A stretch of DNA of 64,000 bases from Acephala macrosclerotiorum (lineage: Eukaryota > Ascomycota > Leotiomycetes > Helotiales > Mollisiaceae): positions 124,001 through 188,000 of the forward strand of contig MU119222.1 in the NCBI GenBank assembly GCA_014904845.1, in the 5' to 3' direction. Both the position numbers and the translations under genes were made by a program. The notes below the pieces were generated by a model that did not search any database, was not told the origin of the DNA, and was given only the letters and a program-made list of their open reading frames with translations. Below are positions 1 through 11,994 of the stretch, piece by piece (the first letter of the stretch is position 1; every line of letters starts with the position of its first letter).

Positions 1-387
1 TGGGCGCGGTGAGATCGTTGGCGAAACCGTTAGAGGCGGACGGGATTAGGATTAATGGGATTTGTCCAAATTGTATTGGTACTGCTTCCCTCTCCTCTCC
101 TCTCCTTTCTTCTCCCTTTCTACCCATCTCGCCGCGGGCGTTTGGGGCAAAGTGCTGATAATTTGGCAGAGACCGGACTAGCAGACGACAACCTCTTCGC
201 ACATATGACGATAACACCAATGTCCACGCTTATCAGCGCAATACAAGAATTCGCCACGAATGAGAGTCTAAGTGGAATTATTGCAGAGGTCAGTGGGGAG
301 AAGTTTACGATTAGGAGTCCGCCGGAATTTGTGGATGAGATTTCGAAGAAGAATTTGGATGCGTTTTGGGCGTTGGGGTACGCTTGA
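1..387 (+). CDS. Short-chain dehydrogenase/reductase, C-terminal part (5' end outside window)
   Basis: The window opens inside a gene. Reading from base 3 gives a stretch ending in RINGICPNC, matching the segment after the catalytic YxxxK of SDR enzymes (usually V-N-x-I-C-P-G). A likely intron at 79-169 (GTACTG..CAG) restores frame to ETGLADDNLF and a tail with MTPMST-like sequence and SGEKF, ending at the stop at 385-387. This tail resembles fungal SDRs annotated as 15-hydroxyprostaglandin dehydrogenase-like. The Rossmann core and catalytic residues lie upstream and cannot be checked, so substrate is unknown. Family assignment is fairly secure; the exact intron is inferred. Confidence 0.7.
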
Positions 388-1470
388 TAGGAAGGAAGTT
401 TTAGAGCTGAAGCATTTTAGGCTGGAGCCTTCCACTTCAAGTTGTTCCATAAAGCGCAGGATGAGATGGCACTCTTCAAACTGGGTTGAGCCAATTTGAG
501 GTTGCTTTGGGAAGGAGCAAAGAGTCGCTACCTCTCCCGCCCAAAAGTTCCACCCAAAAAATCACTTCAACCAAATTTGCATCGCAAGCACTCTCAAGTC
601 AGTTACAGGAACGATCTCAACCCAACTCCTGCGTTGCATTCTCTCTCTCCTACGGAAATCATCCCGCGTTCCCCATTTCCTTCGAGGTCTCAAAACCAAA
701 CCGCTGACTCCGCCAAGGACGCCTCTTCTGTTCCAACCTGATGGCGCAGCTTTCCGTATCTCATCACTCGGCAATCAACAGCTTTGCGAAAGCACCGGCT
801 TCATCAAGGTCTCCTCCCCGAAGGGCGTTTTCACCCCCTCGGAGAGTTCCTGACTCGCGGGCTCCCCAACATGCGGCCTCTAAGTGGTCCAACCCCCGCA
901 TAATCCCCCGCACCCCGCAGACCCCAATGCTACCAAGCGATGCCACCTGTCTCGGCTCACCTCCCCTTTCCAAAACCTCCCGGGCAATCCCAGCATTCTT
1001 GTCCTCCCCGAACCTTATTAGCGCAAATCATTACCAAGAGGGGAAGCTAGTTGCTATGTCAAGTATTATTCAGGGACCTTGGCTTCGGATAGTGGAGGAC
1101 GTCTGCAACGTGGAGGCATGGGGCATAACTGGGGCTGTATCTGGGGGAGTGTGATACCGAATAGAAGGGGGTTGCCTTACGGCGTTTGTTTGGATCTCTA
1201 TTTTCTTCTTGCCGTTTTGTGCCTCGTGGAAAGTCTGTCTCAGCCATCAGCGACTAGATTGTGTTAGCATTGAGGGGCCTTTTATTGGGATTTGATGTAT
1301 CTTGATTGTCGTCGAAGTTGAATCCACTGTGGAAAGAGTCCTCGATTTCTCGACTGTTCCTACACGAAATTGGTACTGGCATACCTTTCATTCTCGGAGA
1401 GCTTCTTATCTCCCAAGAACTCATTTACCTTAAACCTTTTGACTTCTGGATCATCTCAACGACCGTCAAT
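388..1470. other. Intergenic region, no supported gene
   Basis: Several short open frames exist on both strands, but none has a recognisable domain, a convincing start or fungal-like splice signals. The part nearest the transporter is probably its promoter and leader. Confidence 0.6.
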
Positions 1471-3389
1471 ATGGGACTCGGCGTTCTCGAAGATCACCAG
1501 CTCGAGCATGTGCCTGGCACAGCGCCTCTCAACGAGCTTGGAACAGAAATCTACAACACCAGCGGCGTCGACTCTAGCATTCTGAAGCACGACCCCACGG
1601 GGCAGATCGTGCTTGTCCCTCAGCCATCAGACTCACCAAATGATCCATATAACTGGCCTAGGTGGAAGAAAGAACGCTTTACTATTGCCTACGCATTTGG
1701 TTGCGGGGCTGTTGGTGGTACGTCTCTCACACCTCAATGCATAGAATTCGAGCAATAACAAATCTCACAGCCGTCGGACCTCTTCTCTCTCCCGCCTTCG
1801 TCGAGCTCTCCGCTGAATTCGGTATTCCCCTCTCCCGCTTCATCCAAGGTGTCCAAGGAGGAGTCATTGTCGCCATCGCTTTCGGGTCCCTGATCTGGAA
1901 TTCTTTGGCTGTTAAATATGGCAAAAGACCTGTCTATCTCATCACCACCCTTGGATTGATGGTCACTTGCTTTTGGGCTGCTGCTGCAAAGAGCTTTGGA
2001 AGTTTGGTGGCCGCAAGAGTCATTCAAGGCTTCTGCATGGGTCCGCTTGAGGCTCTTGTGCCAGCTAGCATTGGTGATGTTTGGTGGGTCGACGCTGAAC
2101 CCGATTGAATAAGTAGAAAGTCATGCTGACTTTGGTTGCAGGTTCGTCCATGAGCGTGGTTACAGATCTGCCATCTTCAACTTGGGGGTCCTGGGAGGCA
2201 TTAACCTGGCATCACCAATCAGTAAGCCATCATTATCCACGCAAGAGGGATAATATTGACAACAACTCCTTCATCAGCGGGTGGAATCATCCAAGCTAGC
2301 AGCTACAAGGTTGCCTTCTATGCAATGGGTGGTGCATTTGGGATGGCACTTATCATGATATTCTTCTGGATGCCAGAAACTGCTTATGTTCGCACTGGCA
2401 CGGTGAACTTGGATACCGGAAGTAACGACGTAAGGTTTTCCATCCCGATTCATAAAAGGGTCAGCTAATATTGGATCTAGGTCATGACTGAACTCACGAT
2501 CACCCATAAATTGGAAGCCGAACATGTCGAGAATGGAGAGAAGACAACCACGACACAGAACCCCGCCACCCCCGCCTCATCGGAACCTACTCACTCATTT
2601 TCCAAAGAGATGCTTCCATACAGCGGCTACGTCAACCATGTTTCTCTCATCAATACCACTCTCCGTCCATTCGTCATGCTAGGCTCACCGGCCGTGCTCT
2701 GGGCCACTCTGCTCTTCACAACTTGCATCTCCTGGCTAGTGGGCATCTCGATCACTCTTTCGCAGATCTTCTCCGCACCACCTTATAACTTCTCTGTCAC
2801 CTCTGTCGGACTTACCAATCTCTCGAGTTTTGTAGCAAGCTTATTAGGAACATTGATCGCTGGTCCCTTGATTGATGGCGTGGTAAGAAGAATGTCGTTG
2901 AAGAACGGAGGGACATTCGGTGAGTAATTTCAGACAACAACAACGGACGTTTTGCTGATGCGAAATACAGAGCCAGAATTCCGTCTCCCAATCATGGTAT
3001 CCTACCTGCTTTTCACCTGCACCGGCTTCTTCGCCTGGGGCCAATCCGCCAAAGCCCTCTCCCCCTGGCCCGTTCCTGTCATCGTCGGCCTCGGCTTAAT
3101 CAACTTCGGCATCCAGCTTGGAACTACTGGCGTCGTATCCTACGTCGTGGACTGCCATCGCGAGAAAGCTGGCGAGGCATTTGCGACCATGAATTTCATC
3201 AAGAACATGTTCGCTTTCGGTCTTACGAATTATTTGAATAATTGGTTGGCGACTCAAGGGACGAGGAATGTTTTCTTTGTTATTGGTGGGATTACGGCGG
3301 CTGCGAGCTTGACGACGATTCCGATGTATGTTTATGGAAAGAGGGCGAGGTCGTGGGCGTATAGACATGATATTGCGGGGAAGGCGTAA
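1471..3389 (+). CDS. MFS transporter, HOL1-like (DHA1) subfamily
   Basis: Six exons are predicted: 1471-1717, 1771-2083, 2142-2221, 2278-2429, 2481-2919 and 2971-3389, giving about 549 residues, normal for the family. Every junction keeps frame and uses GT..AG signals (GTACGT, GTGGGT, GTAAGC, GTAAGG, GTGAGT). The N-terminus is hydrophilic and contains NDPYNWPRWKKE, typical just before the first helix. VKYGKRPVYLI is the motif A loop between helices 2 and 3, and RVIQGFCMGPLEAL lies in helix 4. A long central loop separates two six-helix halves, and EPEFRLP precedes a late helix as in HOL1-type proteins. It should be a plasma-membrane proton-driven transporter. Substrate cannot be read from sequence; relatives move polyamines, cations, drugs or sugars. 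The start was chosen as the first ATG before the conserved part. Confidence 0.85.
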
Positions 3390-3778
3390 TGGTTGGTCTT
3401 GAGAGTCTGCTTGGTCGCTGCCGACTGCTCACTTAGAGGTTGTGGGACATGACTTGATAGAGAAATAGTATAATGGAAAGCTTCGGGAATCTAGTAGAGA
3501 AGAGTTGTGATATCTAGATCACGAGCTTTTAGATCACGAATGAGATGCTCTATTCAAAGATGCGAATCGATTTCGCCAAGTGTCCCCCTGAAAGTACCCC
3601 GCCATAAGCGAGATGTTTAGCGAGTCTTACCGGTCCAGCTCTTCTGAATCGAAGACAACGAGACGGTAACACTAGCACTGATCTCCCGGCTCTCCTACAC
3701 ATACGAATCATATTCGCCCTCTATCCCCTGGCCCTTCCAAGACGTCAGATCGCAATGGCCGATTGTCATACAGCTGTT
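3390..3778. other. Intergenic region, no feature seen
   Basis: This lies between the convergent ends of the transporter and the small minus-strand membrane frame. It presumably holds the 3' UTRs. Confidence 0.5.
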
Positions 3779-4030
3779 TCAGTCTTCGCCGCCTCTCTTG
3801 CTGAGTTTAGAGCGGGCGTATGGGTTAGGGTCGTACTCAACACCCATAGGGTTGTTTAATTCAAGGCACCATGAATAGATAACAACACAGACGAGCCCGA
3901 GCATGAGGACGATGGGTATGAATATGGGTACTCGATGAGGAGGGGCAGTATGTCGAAAAGTGCTTGGAGGAGCCCGTGTATGTTGAATGCGTGTTGCTGG
4001 ATCGGCTGATGGTTTATTTGTGGAATAGAG
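3779..4030 (-). CDS. Small single-pass membrane protein (3' exon, start unresolved)
   Basis: The frame is open for 83 codons between a TAA at 4031-4033 and a TGA at 3779-3781 (minus strand). It encodes a Pro/Thr-rich segment, one strongly hydrophobic helix (IPIVLMLGLVCVVIYSW) and a short charged tail ending in KLSKRGGED. No suitable ATG precedes the helix, so an upstream exon is likely. A 43-codon ATG frame at 4014-4145 on the same strand (starting MVYKPLKTNP) is a candidate, but I found no splice that joins them in frame. No known family was recognised. It resembles the other short anchored proteins in the next 15 kb in layout but not clearly in sequence. Confidence 0.35.
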   Translation of the reverse strand, partial: LYSTNKPSADPATRIQHTRAPPSTFRHTAPPHRVPIFIPIVLMLGLVCVVIYSWCLELNNPMGVEYDPNPYARSKLSKRGGED

Positions 4031-4607
4031 TTACTTGGTGCGGAAGGTGTTTTGGATAACGGGCTCGAAGACGGGAAGAGATTTGATGAATTGTGTCGGG
4101 ATAGAAAATCTCTCTGGGGTTGGTTTTGAGGGGCTTATACACCATTTTGTGGGTGTTAAGGAGACATTCACGAGTATGAAATCAGTCAGGTAAGCTCACC
4201 TCCATGAAATCATCAGAGATATTGACAACAAGGCTTTCAAATTTCAACGAGTGAAGTCACGTAAGCACGATTCACGCGTAAAACGTGATGCGGGAACTTT
4301 GTCAATTGATCAACTCCGTTGAAGGTGAACGCATAATCCCATATCTCAGCAAGGGTGAGTCTCCTTCAGAATCCTCAAGATTCCCAAGACTTCACGCTCA
4401 TATGACACAATTTCCATTCCAAACAGACACTTTGCAATCAAAACTCTTCCGTAACGAAACCGCCAAACAACAGCAACTTTTCCTTCCCACAATTCTCCCT
4501 TCTGCTCCCGTGAAATCCTCTCAGGCCTTCATCCCGCCAAACAATAGTAGACGCCATGGCAAGCGTCGCGACTGCGCGAACTTTCAAAATAGGATACCGA
4601 GCGTGCG
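4031..4607. other. Intergenic region
   Basis: It holds the possible first exon of the small membrane gene (4014-4145, minus strand). A plus-strand open frame from about 4285 runs antisense into the next gene and has no support. Confidence 0.4.
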
Positions 4608-4874
4608 CTATTCCTCGAGATGTTGCGCCCAAGCGTAGAGGACATTGTCTCGTTCGTGTCGAGATCGATCGGGATTGTTTTTTGGCCACTTCTCATTGCG
4701 GTCACCACACAGAAAGCAGAATTGGCCTCTGACCTTGAGGTATTGGTACCAAATGTAGACCATAGCAAGCAGGCAAAGGAGGAGGGTGGTTGAGGTACCG
4801 ACGACTTCGACAATAGTATAAAGGAGTTCGAAGAAGGTCATCTTGTCGTATCCTTGTAGTTCTTTGGAGTCCAT
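4608..4874 (-). CDS. Small single-pass membrane protein, orphan
   Basis: A single ATG-initiated frame of 88 codons. A short hydrophilic N-terminus (MDSKELQGYDK) is followed by a hydrophobic stretch of about 25 residues (residues 13-45, containing TTLLLCLLAMVYIWYQY), then a basic and acidic tail with CFLCGD and DRSRHERDN. No signal-peptide cleavage site is obvious, so a single-span anchored protein with the tail in the cytosol is likely. No family was recognised. The clean ATG, the helix and the charged tail argue for a real gene, but it could be a lone exon. Confidence 0.45.
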   Translation of the reverse strand: MDSKELQGYDKMTFFELLYTIVEVVGTSTTLLLCLLAMVYIWYQYLKVRGQFCFLCGDRNEKWPKNNPDRSRHERDNVLYAWAQHLEE

Positions 4875-6390
4875 TCGTAGTGGAGGAGTTGCGTTTCGGG
4901 TCTGCGAGGTTTTGATTTGCGCTTGATGTTGTCGGGGATTGATGTTTTGGAGTTGATGTGGCTGCGACTTTGGATGGGAATTCTGGAGTAGTTGAGGACT
5001 TGTTATTTTGATGCCACTAGCAACAAGAAACTAACGTGGAATTGGAAGTTATTCGGAAGTTATCCGAGCCGAAGTTGGGACAGTGGCATACCGCTAGAAC
5101 GGGACTTAAGCCTCATGGAAAAGTGCGCTCTCCGATCAGCATTTTTACACCAACTAATTATAATTTTTGAACTGCTTCAGTATCTAGCGTCCGCTCTCTA
5201 AAGGATTTTAGGGTTGAGAGTCTCTCGTAAGCAAAAATAGGGGTTGGGCTCGCTTAAGAAATACGTTCAAGACCGTTCGAGTTGTGCGAGACATATATTC
5301 AGACCTTGTATCAAAGAACATCTATGATACTCAGAAATTATTCCGCGTTTTCTTGCCGCAATCGATCATCCGCAGAGTTCTCGAGTTTCCGTAGTCGTTC
5401 CTAGACTCCCGTGCCCCTGCCCAAACACATGACAACAAAAGTTTCTGACTGCACAACATCGTTCAAGGCCGTCAGACGCTAAGTAACATGCACGCAGAAG
5501 TCAAAAGAATGGCCTGGCCACGCCATATCCTCGAAAGAAAGGTCAAACTGCGGTGGTAAGTAGCGGCGTTACCAAGGCGCTGGTGATCAACCCCTCACAG
5601 CGGCCAGGACTGATTCTTCCTGCTCAATTCTGATCAGCAAGGCAGACCACACTGACATTCATGCTATATTTGATAGTCCAAAAGCCATCTTTCAATGCTG
5701 CTCTTCTCTGTATTTACGACTGAATATGTACGGTGGTTGACTATGCTGCGTAACATACTCTTCAAGGAGCTAACTTGATGGCGTGAATCGAAAAGCATGG
5801 TCATTCTTGTCACCTTGTGTTGCTGTGTCGAACTAGAAGCTAATTACTAACAGAAAGTTAAGAGTAGGGACTACAATACAAAATTTCGGAATTACAGGTT
5901 TTCACATAGTCTTGACTTCCAATGCGGGCCGTGCTACGCGATACCGTCATTGTACTCTGGAGATCAGACGTCTAGTTGTCATTGAGAGAGAGGTGAATTA
6001 CGTGGGGAGAGCATGGGGTGGAGATGGAGGAAGTGGAGGTTACGCTGTCTGTGTTTGAGATTTGATATTGAGAGAGGAGAAGCGATGAGTGTGAAAGTGA
6101 GGGTGAAGCGAGGTGTTGAAACGACAGCTATTGGATTTATGATTCAGTCTTTATGTTGTACGAGCCCCTCAATATCATTCTGTTTCTGGAACATCTGTGA
6201 GCCATTGCCTTTCGGTCATGTTCCCCGATACTTCAAGGGATCATGGTGAGAGTAGACGTCTGCTAATCCTGAGGTTGCTGACGCTGACCTAAAGCAACGA
6301 AAGTACATCGTTGTCCTCGACATCCACTTCCCCTATTCGATGACCACATCCACTGCGCCTCGAATATCTTGCACGTAGACCACTTGTGAC
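4875..6390. other. Long intergenic region, no supported gene
   Basis: About 1.5 kb with many stops in all frames. An ATG frame at 6013-6249 (plus) is Arg/Trp-rich and without domain or splice support. Confidence 0.5.
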
Positions 6391-6735
6391 TTATTCACGT
6401 GTATTCATCCTGAGCTCAACCCCATGACAATCCTCACAGTAGCAACCAAACAGCATCCAAGCCCCGTTATCATTCTCGATTCCCTTTCTCTCATTGAAAA
6501 GCTCATTTCTCCCTAGTCTTAACATTTGTTCCCTCCCAGTCCAGCCTGGGCTGCATGGCGGGTGCTCAACGTCTCGATGTTCCTCGTCCTCGCGACATCG
6601 GGCAGGGGGCGCACTAATTTGTGCACCAGATTTGACTCCCCTTACACGGTCGTGTATGTGACTTATGATCATGGAGTTGACAAGGCAGACGACAGCGAAG
6701 ATTATGATATTGGCGAAGATGTAGATGATGCCCAT
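6391..6735 (-). CDS. Small single-pass membrane protein, orphan
   Basis: The ATG at 6733-6735 opens 114 codons. The first about 25 residues form a membrane helix (MGIIYIFANIIIFAVVCLVN), followed by a hydrophilic tail with HIHDRVRG, CREDEEHRDVEH and CYCEDCHG. An in-frame ATG further upstream at 6957 would add 74 residues, but that part is low-complexity and AT-rich and more like leader. The predicted topology is a signal-anchor with the tail on one side. No family was recognised. It is one of several short anchored proteins in this part of the window. Confidence 0.4.
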   Translation of the reverse strand: MGIIYIFANIIIFAVVCLVNSMIISHIHDRVRGVKSGAQISAPPARCREDEEHRDVEHPPCSPGWTGREQMLRLGRNELFNERKGIENDNGAWMLFGCYCEDCHGVELRMNTRE

Positions 6736-7065
6736 TTTGAGGTCGGCAAGTGTGGTGGTGAGGTCTTGCGTCGGAGTTTCGATATAAACTTGAGTAAGTT
6801 TGTTCCTGTTAACGTTAACCCGACTTCCTTTAGACGTGCTTTTTGACTGTTTCGAACAAGAGAAAGTATATGAATCAAATATATAGGATTTTGCAAGGTC
6901 GAGATAACACTCACGCCGAGTGAAAGCAATGCGGGAATTGTGAATCGCAGTAATCATTGCCTGGCATTGGTAATACAGCCCCTAACATATTTTCAATGAA
7001 TCTATTAGGCCCCTTAACGCCTGCTTCTGCACATAATGCAGGTTCGAGTAGCCCCAATAGTCCAA
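6736..7065. other. Intergenic region
   Basis: This lies between two minus-strand genes. It probably holds the 3' end of the F-box transcript and the leader of the small membrane gene; nothing else was seen. Confidence 0.5.
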
Positions 7066-8548
7066 TCATCCTAGAGCTTCGATAACATTCAATCGCGTAG
7101 TGACACTGCCAAACGCCAAAGGAAAAGCCGAGTCGTAAGCAAGCATCTCATCTGGAACATGTTCTCCATACATGTACGGCGGAATAAATCCCATATTCCT
7201 CATGAAAAAGATTCTCAAACGTTTAACGTCTTGCTTTGAGAGGGATTCCACAAGGTTGACAATCTTGTTCCGGGCAGATTCTTCTTTCCAAAAGTCCCAA
7301 ACGATTTCCTCGAATGTTGTGCGCCCGTATGCGTCCATAATGTAGTCAAGACGTTCGAGGTGATCCACGCATCCAGCCATCGAATATAGAGGCTCCAACT
7401 CACGGGAACCCTGGCCTGACTGCCAACCTACGCTCGAGCGAAGCAATCTCAGGACCCGTAAATTGGGAGGAGCCGTAGACATCCAAGGAGGTGTTGATTG
7501 GCGAAGAATCTTGCAGAAGATAGATTGTTCGCTGAGTTCCATTTCTGCCAAGGAGGATTGCTCAACCATAGACAAGATTCCAGCATTGCTGTCTAGAAGC
7601 TCAATTCCTCCAAAAATATCGTGACAAATATGCTTGAGGTATTGCAAGGAGTCCTTTTGAGATGCTAGCGCTTGCAAGAGAAGAACAGGGGAGCGTGCAA
7701 GTGACGTGTTGAAGTGTCCTGGGTCTAGATGAAACATTCTCTCTCCGAGAGTTAGCCTTTCGAGAGACTTTGGTACGGAGAGGATTGCTGAGAGGGCCGT
7801 GGGGTTGATGTTGCATTCGTCAAAAATGAGTCTTCTCAGTACGGTAGACTTCTTAGTCGCCGAGAGATAGACTTCGATGTCCTCGCCGATATCAAAGCAG
7901 GATATAGTAAGATTGCGAAGCGTCGGGTGGAGAAAGATGACGGCGTGGCTCCCCATGTTGAAGGCCTCTCTTCCGGCGCCTTCATTGTTGTGGCTGTGAA
8001 GTGTGACTAAAATTTAAGATTATTACCAACCCATAGTAGATCGAGAAAATTAGAATCGAGCCTGGAGAAAACTTACAACTTTGCAAAGGTACCTGAACTC
8101 TTGGCGGTGTTTCAGGAGTCATAGAAGAGGCGAACTTGAAGAAGTCGGCATAATCTATCCTGACTTTGCTCTCGAAGCCAACTGTGCTTGCGTGTGTGTC
8201 ATTGCAGCAAGGTGACTCGATGTTCAAATCTTGCAGAGAACACATCGTTCTTAGGGCTTGGTTCAACATTTCGATACCCTCCCTGTGCTTGTGCAAATAT
8301 GGGATCCGTAGTTTGCGAATCGAAGATGCACGAGCTGGCCTTCTTTGTAAAGCATAACACAGACGGATAGCATGCTTGCCTTTCCGGACGAGGATTGACC
8401 CGTATAGGAATGGCTCTGCAAACGCCTGAAGCCTTGAACATGTGAGCGACAGGGCTGCGAGGTCGTCTTTGGACTCGATTTGCTCCACAACCTTGAGCAG
8501 AAGCTCATCGGCCAGAGTTAGTAAGCGGGACTGGATAGCTTTCGACAT
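7066..8548 (-). CDS. F-box protein
   Basis: Two exons on the minus strand, 8548-8077 and 8006-7066, give about 470 residues. The 70-base intron has GTAAGT and TTAG ends and keeps frame. Residues about 9-50 hold an F-box-like motif (LTLADELLLKVVEQIESKDD, then LAALSLTCSRLQAFAEPFLY). F-boxes bind Skp1 and recruit targets to SCF ubiquitin ligases. The rest contains irregular leucine-rich segments (LRNLTISCFDI, LRRLIFDECNI, LERLTLGERMF), as in fungal F-box/LRR-like proteins. The start is the ATG directly before the F-box; an upstream in-frame non-ATG extension is judged leader. The target is unknown. Confidence 0.75.
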
Positions 8549-9749
8549 GTTGCTCTGAGCATTGTTGTTCGTTGGAGGTGGACGAGTGTTGGCAGGTACG
8601 ATTGTGGTGAAAGCTGCCTGGCGCCACAGTTGTGGCTCATTGGTTCCAATCACGTGCGATGTACTCTTTAGCTTTCCACTTCTCAATAGTTGACCATTTT
8701 GCGATATCTTCACCGATTCCTGAACGTATGTCCAGATATTCTTTGGATTTTCAGTATTTTTTGAAGTTGATTTGATTGAATACAGGGTTGGGAGGTCAAT
8801 CCTTCGTCCCCGCCCCTTCAGCAAGCGGGGTTAGGGAACTCGGCCAAGCATTCGCCAAAAAGCGCCCACCTTAGAGTTCGACCACTTAAAATGTCCCACA
8901 CGGGGTGCGTTTCCACTTGAATTCCAGTCTTTTGCACATTTCTCTGAAATATTGTAGACAATCTTGTTCAGTAAAGCTGGCTTTCGGAATAACTCGATTC
9001 TCTTCAAATGGAATTTATCGTGGCTCGAAGCATTGAGGATTGAATAGTTGAGGCGGGGTAGTGCGGGGTAGAGACAGACGCATCGGTGAAGTATATCCTC
9101 AAGATTCTCCCAGTTCTGCCTTCCACGCGCTCGGTTCATCGTTTCATCTGATAAGAGTAAAGTGGGGAATTCCACACCGCGCATCCGAACCTGAGATATG
9201 CCCTCCTAGCAGTGAGTAACCGAGTATGATCCTGTTACCTAGTCACCTTGTCCCGACTCCGAAGATCTACTGTAAGCTTTTCTCGTTTTCGTAGTAGATT
9301 CATGTTTCTAAGTCTTAGCAAGTGACTCACTAGGTCTCTGGTTTTTTGCTTGAGAGTCCCGTTTGGGATAGAGAGTGAGTCAAAATATCCCTTTGCTGTC
9401 GCCCGAGTCGACTTAAATGATGAGATCACAGCCACCGAGTAACTGGTCACAGGTAAATTGAGAGAATCACTGTACGGTAATCGAGACTAGCTCAAAGATG
9501 CCGTGCACCCCTTCCAACTTCTAAAATCTGAAAGCGATATCAATGCTCTAATTCCTAAACAAAAATTTCGCAAGCTCACTTGATGTATTTGACTCGAGGG
9601 AGTGGCACCAACCAACCTGAAAAATAAAGCATCTATGGAAATCCTATACTACGAGAACACATGTTTACCTATCCCAAAAATATACATACAAAATCAACAA
9701 TTGGTTCAAACCACAATCAGTTTTTAACGGAAACAAAAAAAACCCCCCT
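8549..9749. other. Intergenic region with one unconvincing frame
   Basis: A minus-strand ATG frame at 8831-9184 (117 codons, containing WENLEDILHRCVCLYPALPRL) lies just upstream of the F-box gene. It has no domain I recognise and no clear splice partner. It may be a leftover exon of another F-box-type gene. The rest is AT-rich and empty. Confidence 0.4.
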
Positions 9750-10431
9750 TCACTTATCAGCGGCAAAAATACACCCCTGAATCAAACAGAAAAGAGCAAT
9801 CAGGCCAGTAGACATCGCCACCCCAAACGAGCTGTCAACCAGTATTCCAGCTACAATGCCAACGATGATAGAGGCTAAAACCATGGCGACAATGACCCAC
9901 ATCAAGACGCACTTGTTGGCATCGTTCGTGATGAGGATTGCGGAGTAAGATGCATCTCCATGCCCAGGAGCTCGACGACCACGCAATATATTGAAGTGTT
10001 CGTTCAAGTGTATGAGATTTGCTGCGCAGCGCAGTACATTTGGGTTGTGAAATGCGTCGGTCAGGTCGGGTCGATATTCCTTACTCCTAAGGAAGATTTC
10101 TCGAGGGTAATCTTGGACTTCGGGATCGCCAATGCAGTACTGATCGAGATGTTAGAAAGCGACGCCCATGGAGTTAGAATTTGAAGGGTGATCTTACGGG
10201 TGATACAATAGCTTCTGAGATTTTGGGTTGTGTAAGCCACCAGGGATGAGAAGGCCTGATGCTGTCGTATTTCTTTCGCAGGATGTGCATGATGGTAGCG
10301 CCGGTCTGAGATGTCGAGAGATCCAGCAGGTGTAACTGGAGTGTCTCGCGCTTCTTGACAATTACCCACCACTGCACTAGTGTTGCTGGCGGGGCAGGTG
10401 TGTGGATGGCTGCCACAACTTCGGACATCAT
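9750..10431 (-). CDS. Two-helix membrane protein, orphan, two exons
   Basis: Exons 10431-10198 and 10139-9750 on the minus strand give 207 residues. The 58-base intron (GTAAGA..TCAG) keeps frame exactly at a codon border. The N-terminal half is soluble and aromatic-rich (LVQWWVIVKKRETLQLHLL, HPWWLTQPKIS, EVQDYPREIFLRSKEYRPD). Residues about 150-205 hold two membrane helices (WVIVAMVLASIIVGIVAGIL and ALFCLIQGCIFA) separated by a short loop. Two consecutive ATGs (10431 and 10428) could serve as start. I do not recognise the family. The long matched frames over a good intron make the gene itself convincing; function is unknown. Confidence 0.65.
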
Positions 10432-11208
10432 GGAGAGACAAGAAATGCTTGGAACAATGGATTGGTTAGAAGAAATTGGAAGAGCAAAGGGGCCTACCAC
10501 TTATGTGGCCTTCGTTTGTAGTCTCTTGACAGAGAAATTCTATGGCTGAAGTTCGCAGAAGAAAGCAATAGAGCTTGCGATATATTTCCAACAGCCTTGG
10601 GGAGAACATTCGCCAGGTGACAATTAAGACCTTCTCTGGCGGCCTAGGTCACTTGGGCGAAGAGCTGTGCTGCGGGAAGGCCGCGCATATTGACCTTGAT
10701 TACCGCCCTGCGAAATCAGCAGTCAAGGGAAATTTGTGTTGGCGAAACTTCGCTGGAGAGGGATTTTGGCAAGCCCAGTTGAGGTGAGGTGGTGGCAGCC
10801 CAAGAAGCCTGCTCAACGTTGGCCTAGCAACGGCGACAACGCCATCCTGACCTCCGTCAAAGCTCGCTGGCCATAAGTATCTGGCCATTGATTTGGGCTT
10901 CACCACATACCTTGAAAAAGCGTTCTCTACGGAGTAGTTCTGACTTTATCGCAAACTCGCAAGAAGTCGATATTGACAGCTTCTTTGGTATTCTTCAGGA
11001 GCATGAACTGCGCTCTTCATCTTGATAGCTATCTCGCTCTTCCCTTGGGAGATATGCGCCGAAGGGTACCCTACCTCCCTTCGGGGGGTCCCTCCCTCTC
11101 GTGCTCGTGGGACCCCCCGTTTTAACACAACTCTAGTATGAGATTGAAAATTTCAAGTCAAATTAAATACATCTCCATTAGGGAGAAGAAGCCAAGAAAA
11201 TAATAAGT
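10432..11208. other. Intergenic region with GC-rich inverted motif
   Basis: No gene was found. At about 11050-11140 there is a GC-rich stretch with repeated GGGGGGTCCC/GGGACCCCCC blocks able to form a hairpin, standing out from AT-rich surroundings. It may be part of the same degraded element as 11995-12345. Confidence 0.4.
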
Positions 11209-11764
11209 CTACCGTCGACTCATACTCTTCCACTCCAGTCGACTACAAGTCAACACATTCAAACACTTTGAAGGAAATCTACAATCAAACGTACAACAGC
11301 ATCTACATACCTCTCTCATCGTCATCAACATCGCATCAACAAACATCAGCACATTCATTCGAATGTTCAATTCGCAGTCATAAAATAACTGCGCCGGCAT
11401 AGACACACAATCTCTATATACTCGCAACACATACTCGCCAAACCTATCCTTCGCAATCTTCTGCGAATCCACAAAATCATTAGAGTCAGACGTTTCGAGT
11501 AAATCAAACTCTCCATAATCAAACTCGAACCCTGCCGTCTCGAGCGTCTTCCCACCTCTTCCTTGAATATCAAATGATCGCTGTCGCAAAAACACATCCG
11601 CCACCTGCCGTGGCATGTACTGTACCAGTTCCTCAATAGAACTATCCAACAACAACCATCGCGACCCCAGTCGCTCAAGTGAATATACCATATACACAAA
11701 CATATCCATCAACTTCCGTCTCTCGACGGCGGACGCGTGAGTCAACAACTCGCGACTAAATCGA
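11209..11764 (-). CDS. Hypothetical protein, 3' exon(s) only
   Basis: A minus-strand frame starts at a plausible acceptor (GATTACAG at 11765) and runs to a TAG at 11209. It encodes about 184 residues with a helical Leu/Met-rich character (RRKLMDMFVYMVYSLERL, DSSIEELVQYMPRQVADVFL, DRFGEYVLRVYRDC). Possible upstream coding lies at about 11815-11860 (ELFSTLAAV), joined by a 50-base intron (GTATCC..ACAG) that keeps frame, but the 5' end could not be resolved and may be broken by repeat-like DNA just upstream. No family was recognised. The opposite strand is also open as a Ser-rich frame, so strand choice rests on composition and splice sites. Confidence 0.35.
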
Positions 11765-11994
11765 CTGTAATCACCATCACTTCCAACCAGAGATCAAACT
11801 CATCTTCTGGATACTCCACCGCCGCAAGCGTTGAAAATAATTCACACGAATCATCAACTAAAATCGGACCAGGCAACCGCGACCACAGTCACGACTCTCT
11901 CAATACCGTCGAATCCATCGACAAAATAACTTCTTACCAGAACATAGTTCAATACATGAACCACAACTCCATTCTAGAAAAAATGAAAAATCGA

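Noticed and set aside
741..1154. 137-codon plus-strand frame rich in Pro/Ser
   Set aside because: No domain, no splice support and low-complexity composition; more like promoter DNA.
4285..4638. 117-codon plus-strand frame
   Set aside because: Runs antisense into a better minus-strand frame with a clear membrane helix; no recognisable motif.
8831..9184. 117-codon minus-strand frame upstream of the F-box gene
   Set aside because: No domain or splice partner found; kept only as a note in the intergenic entry.
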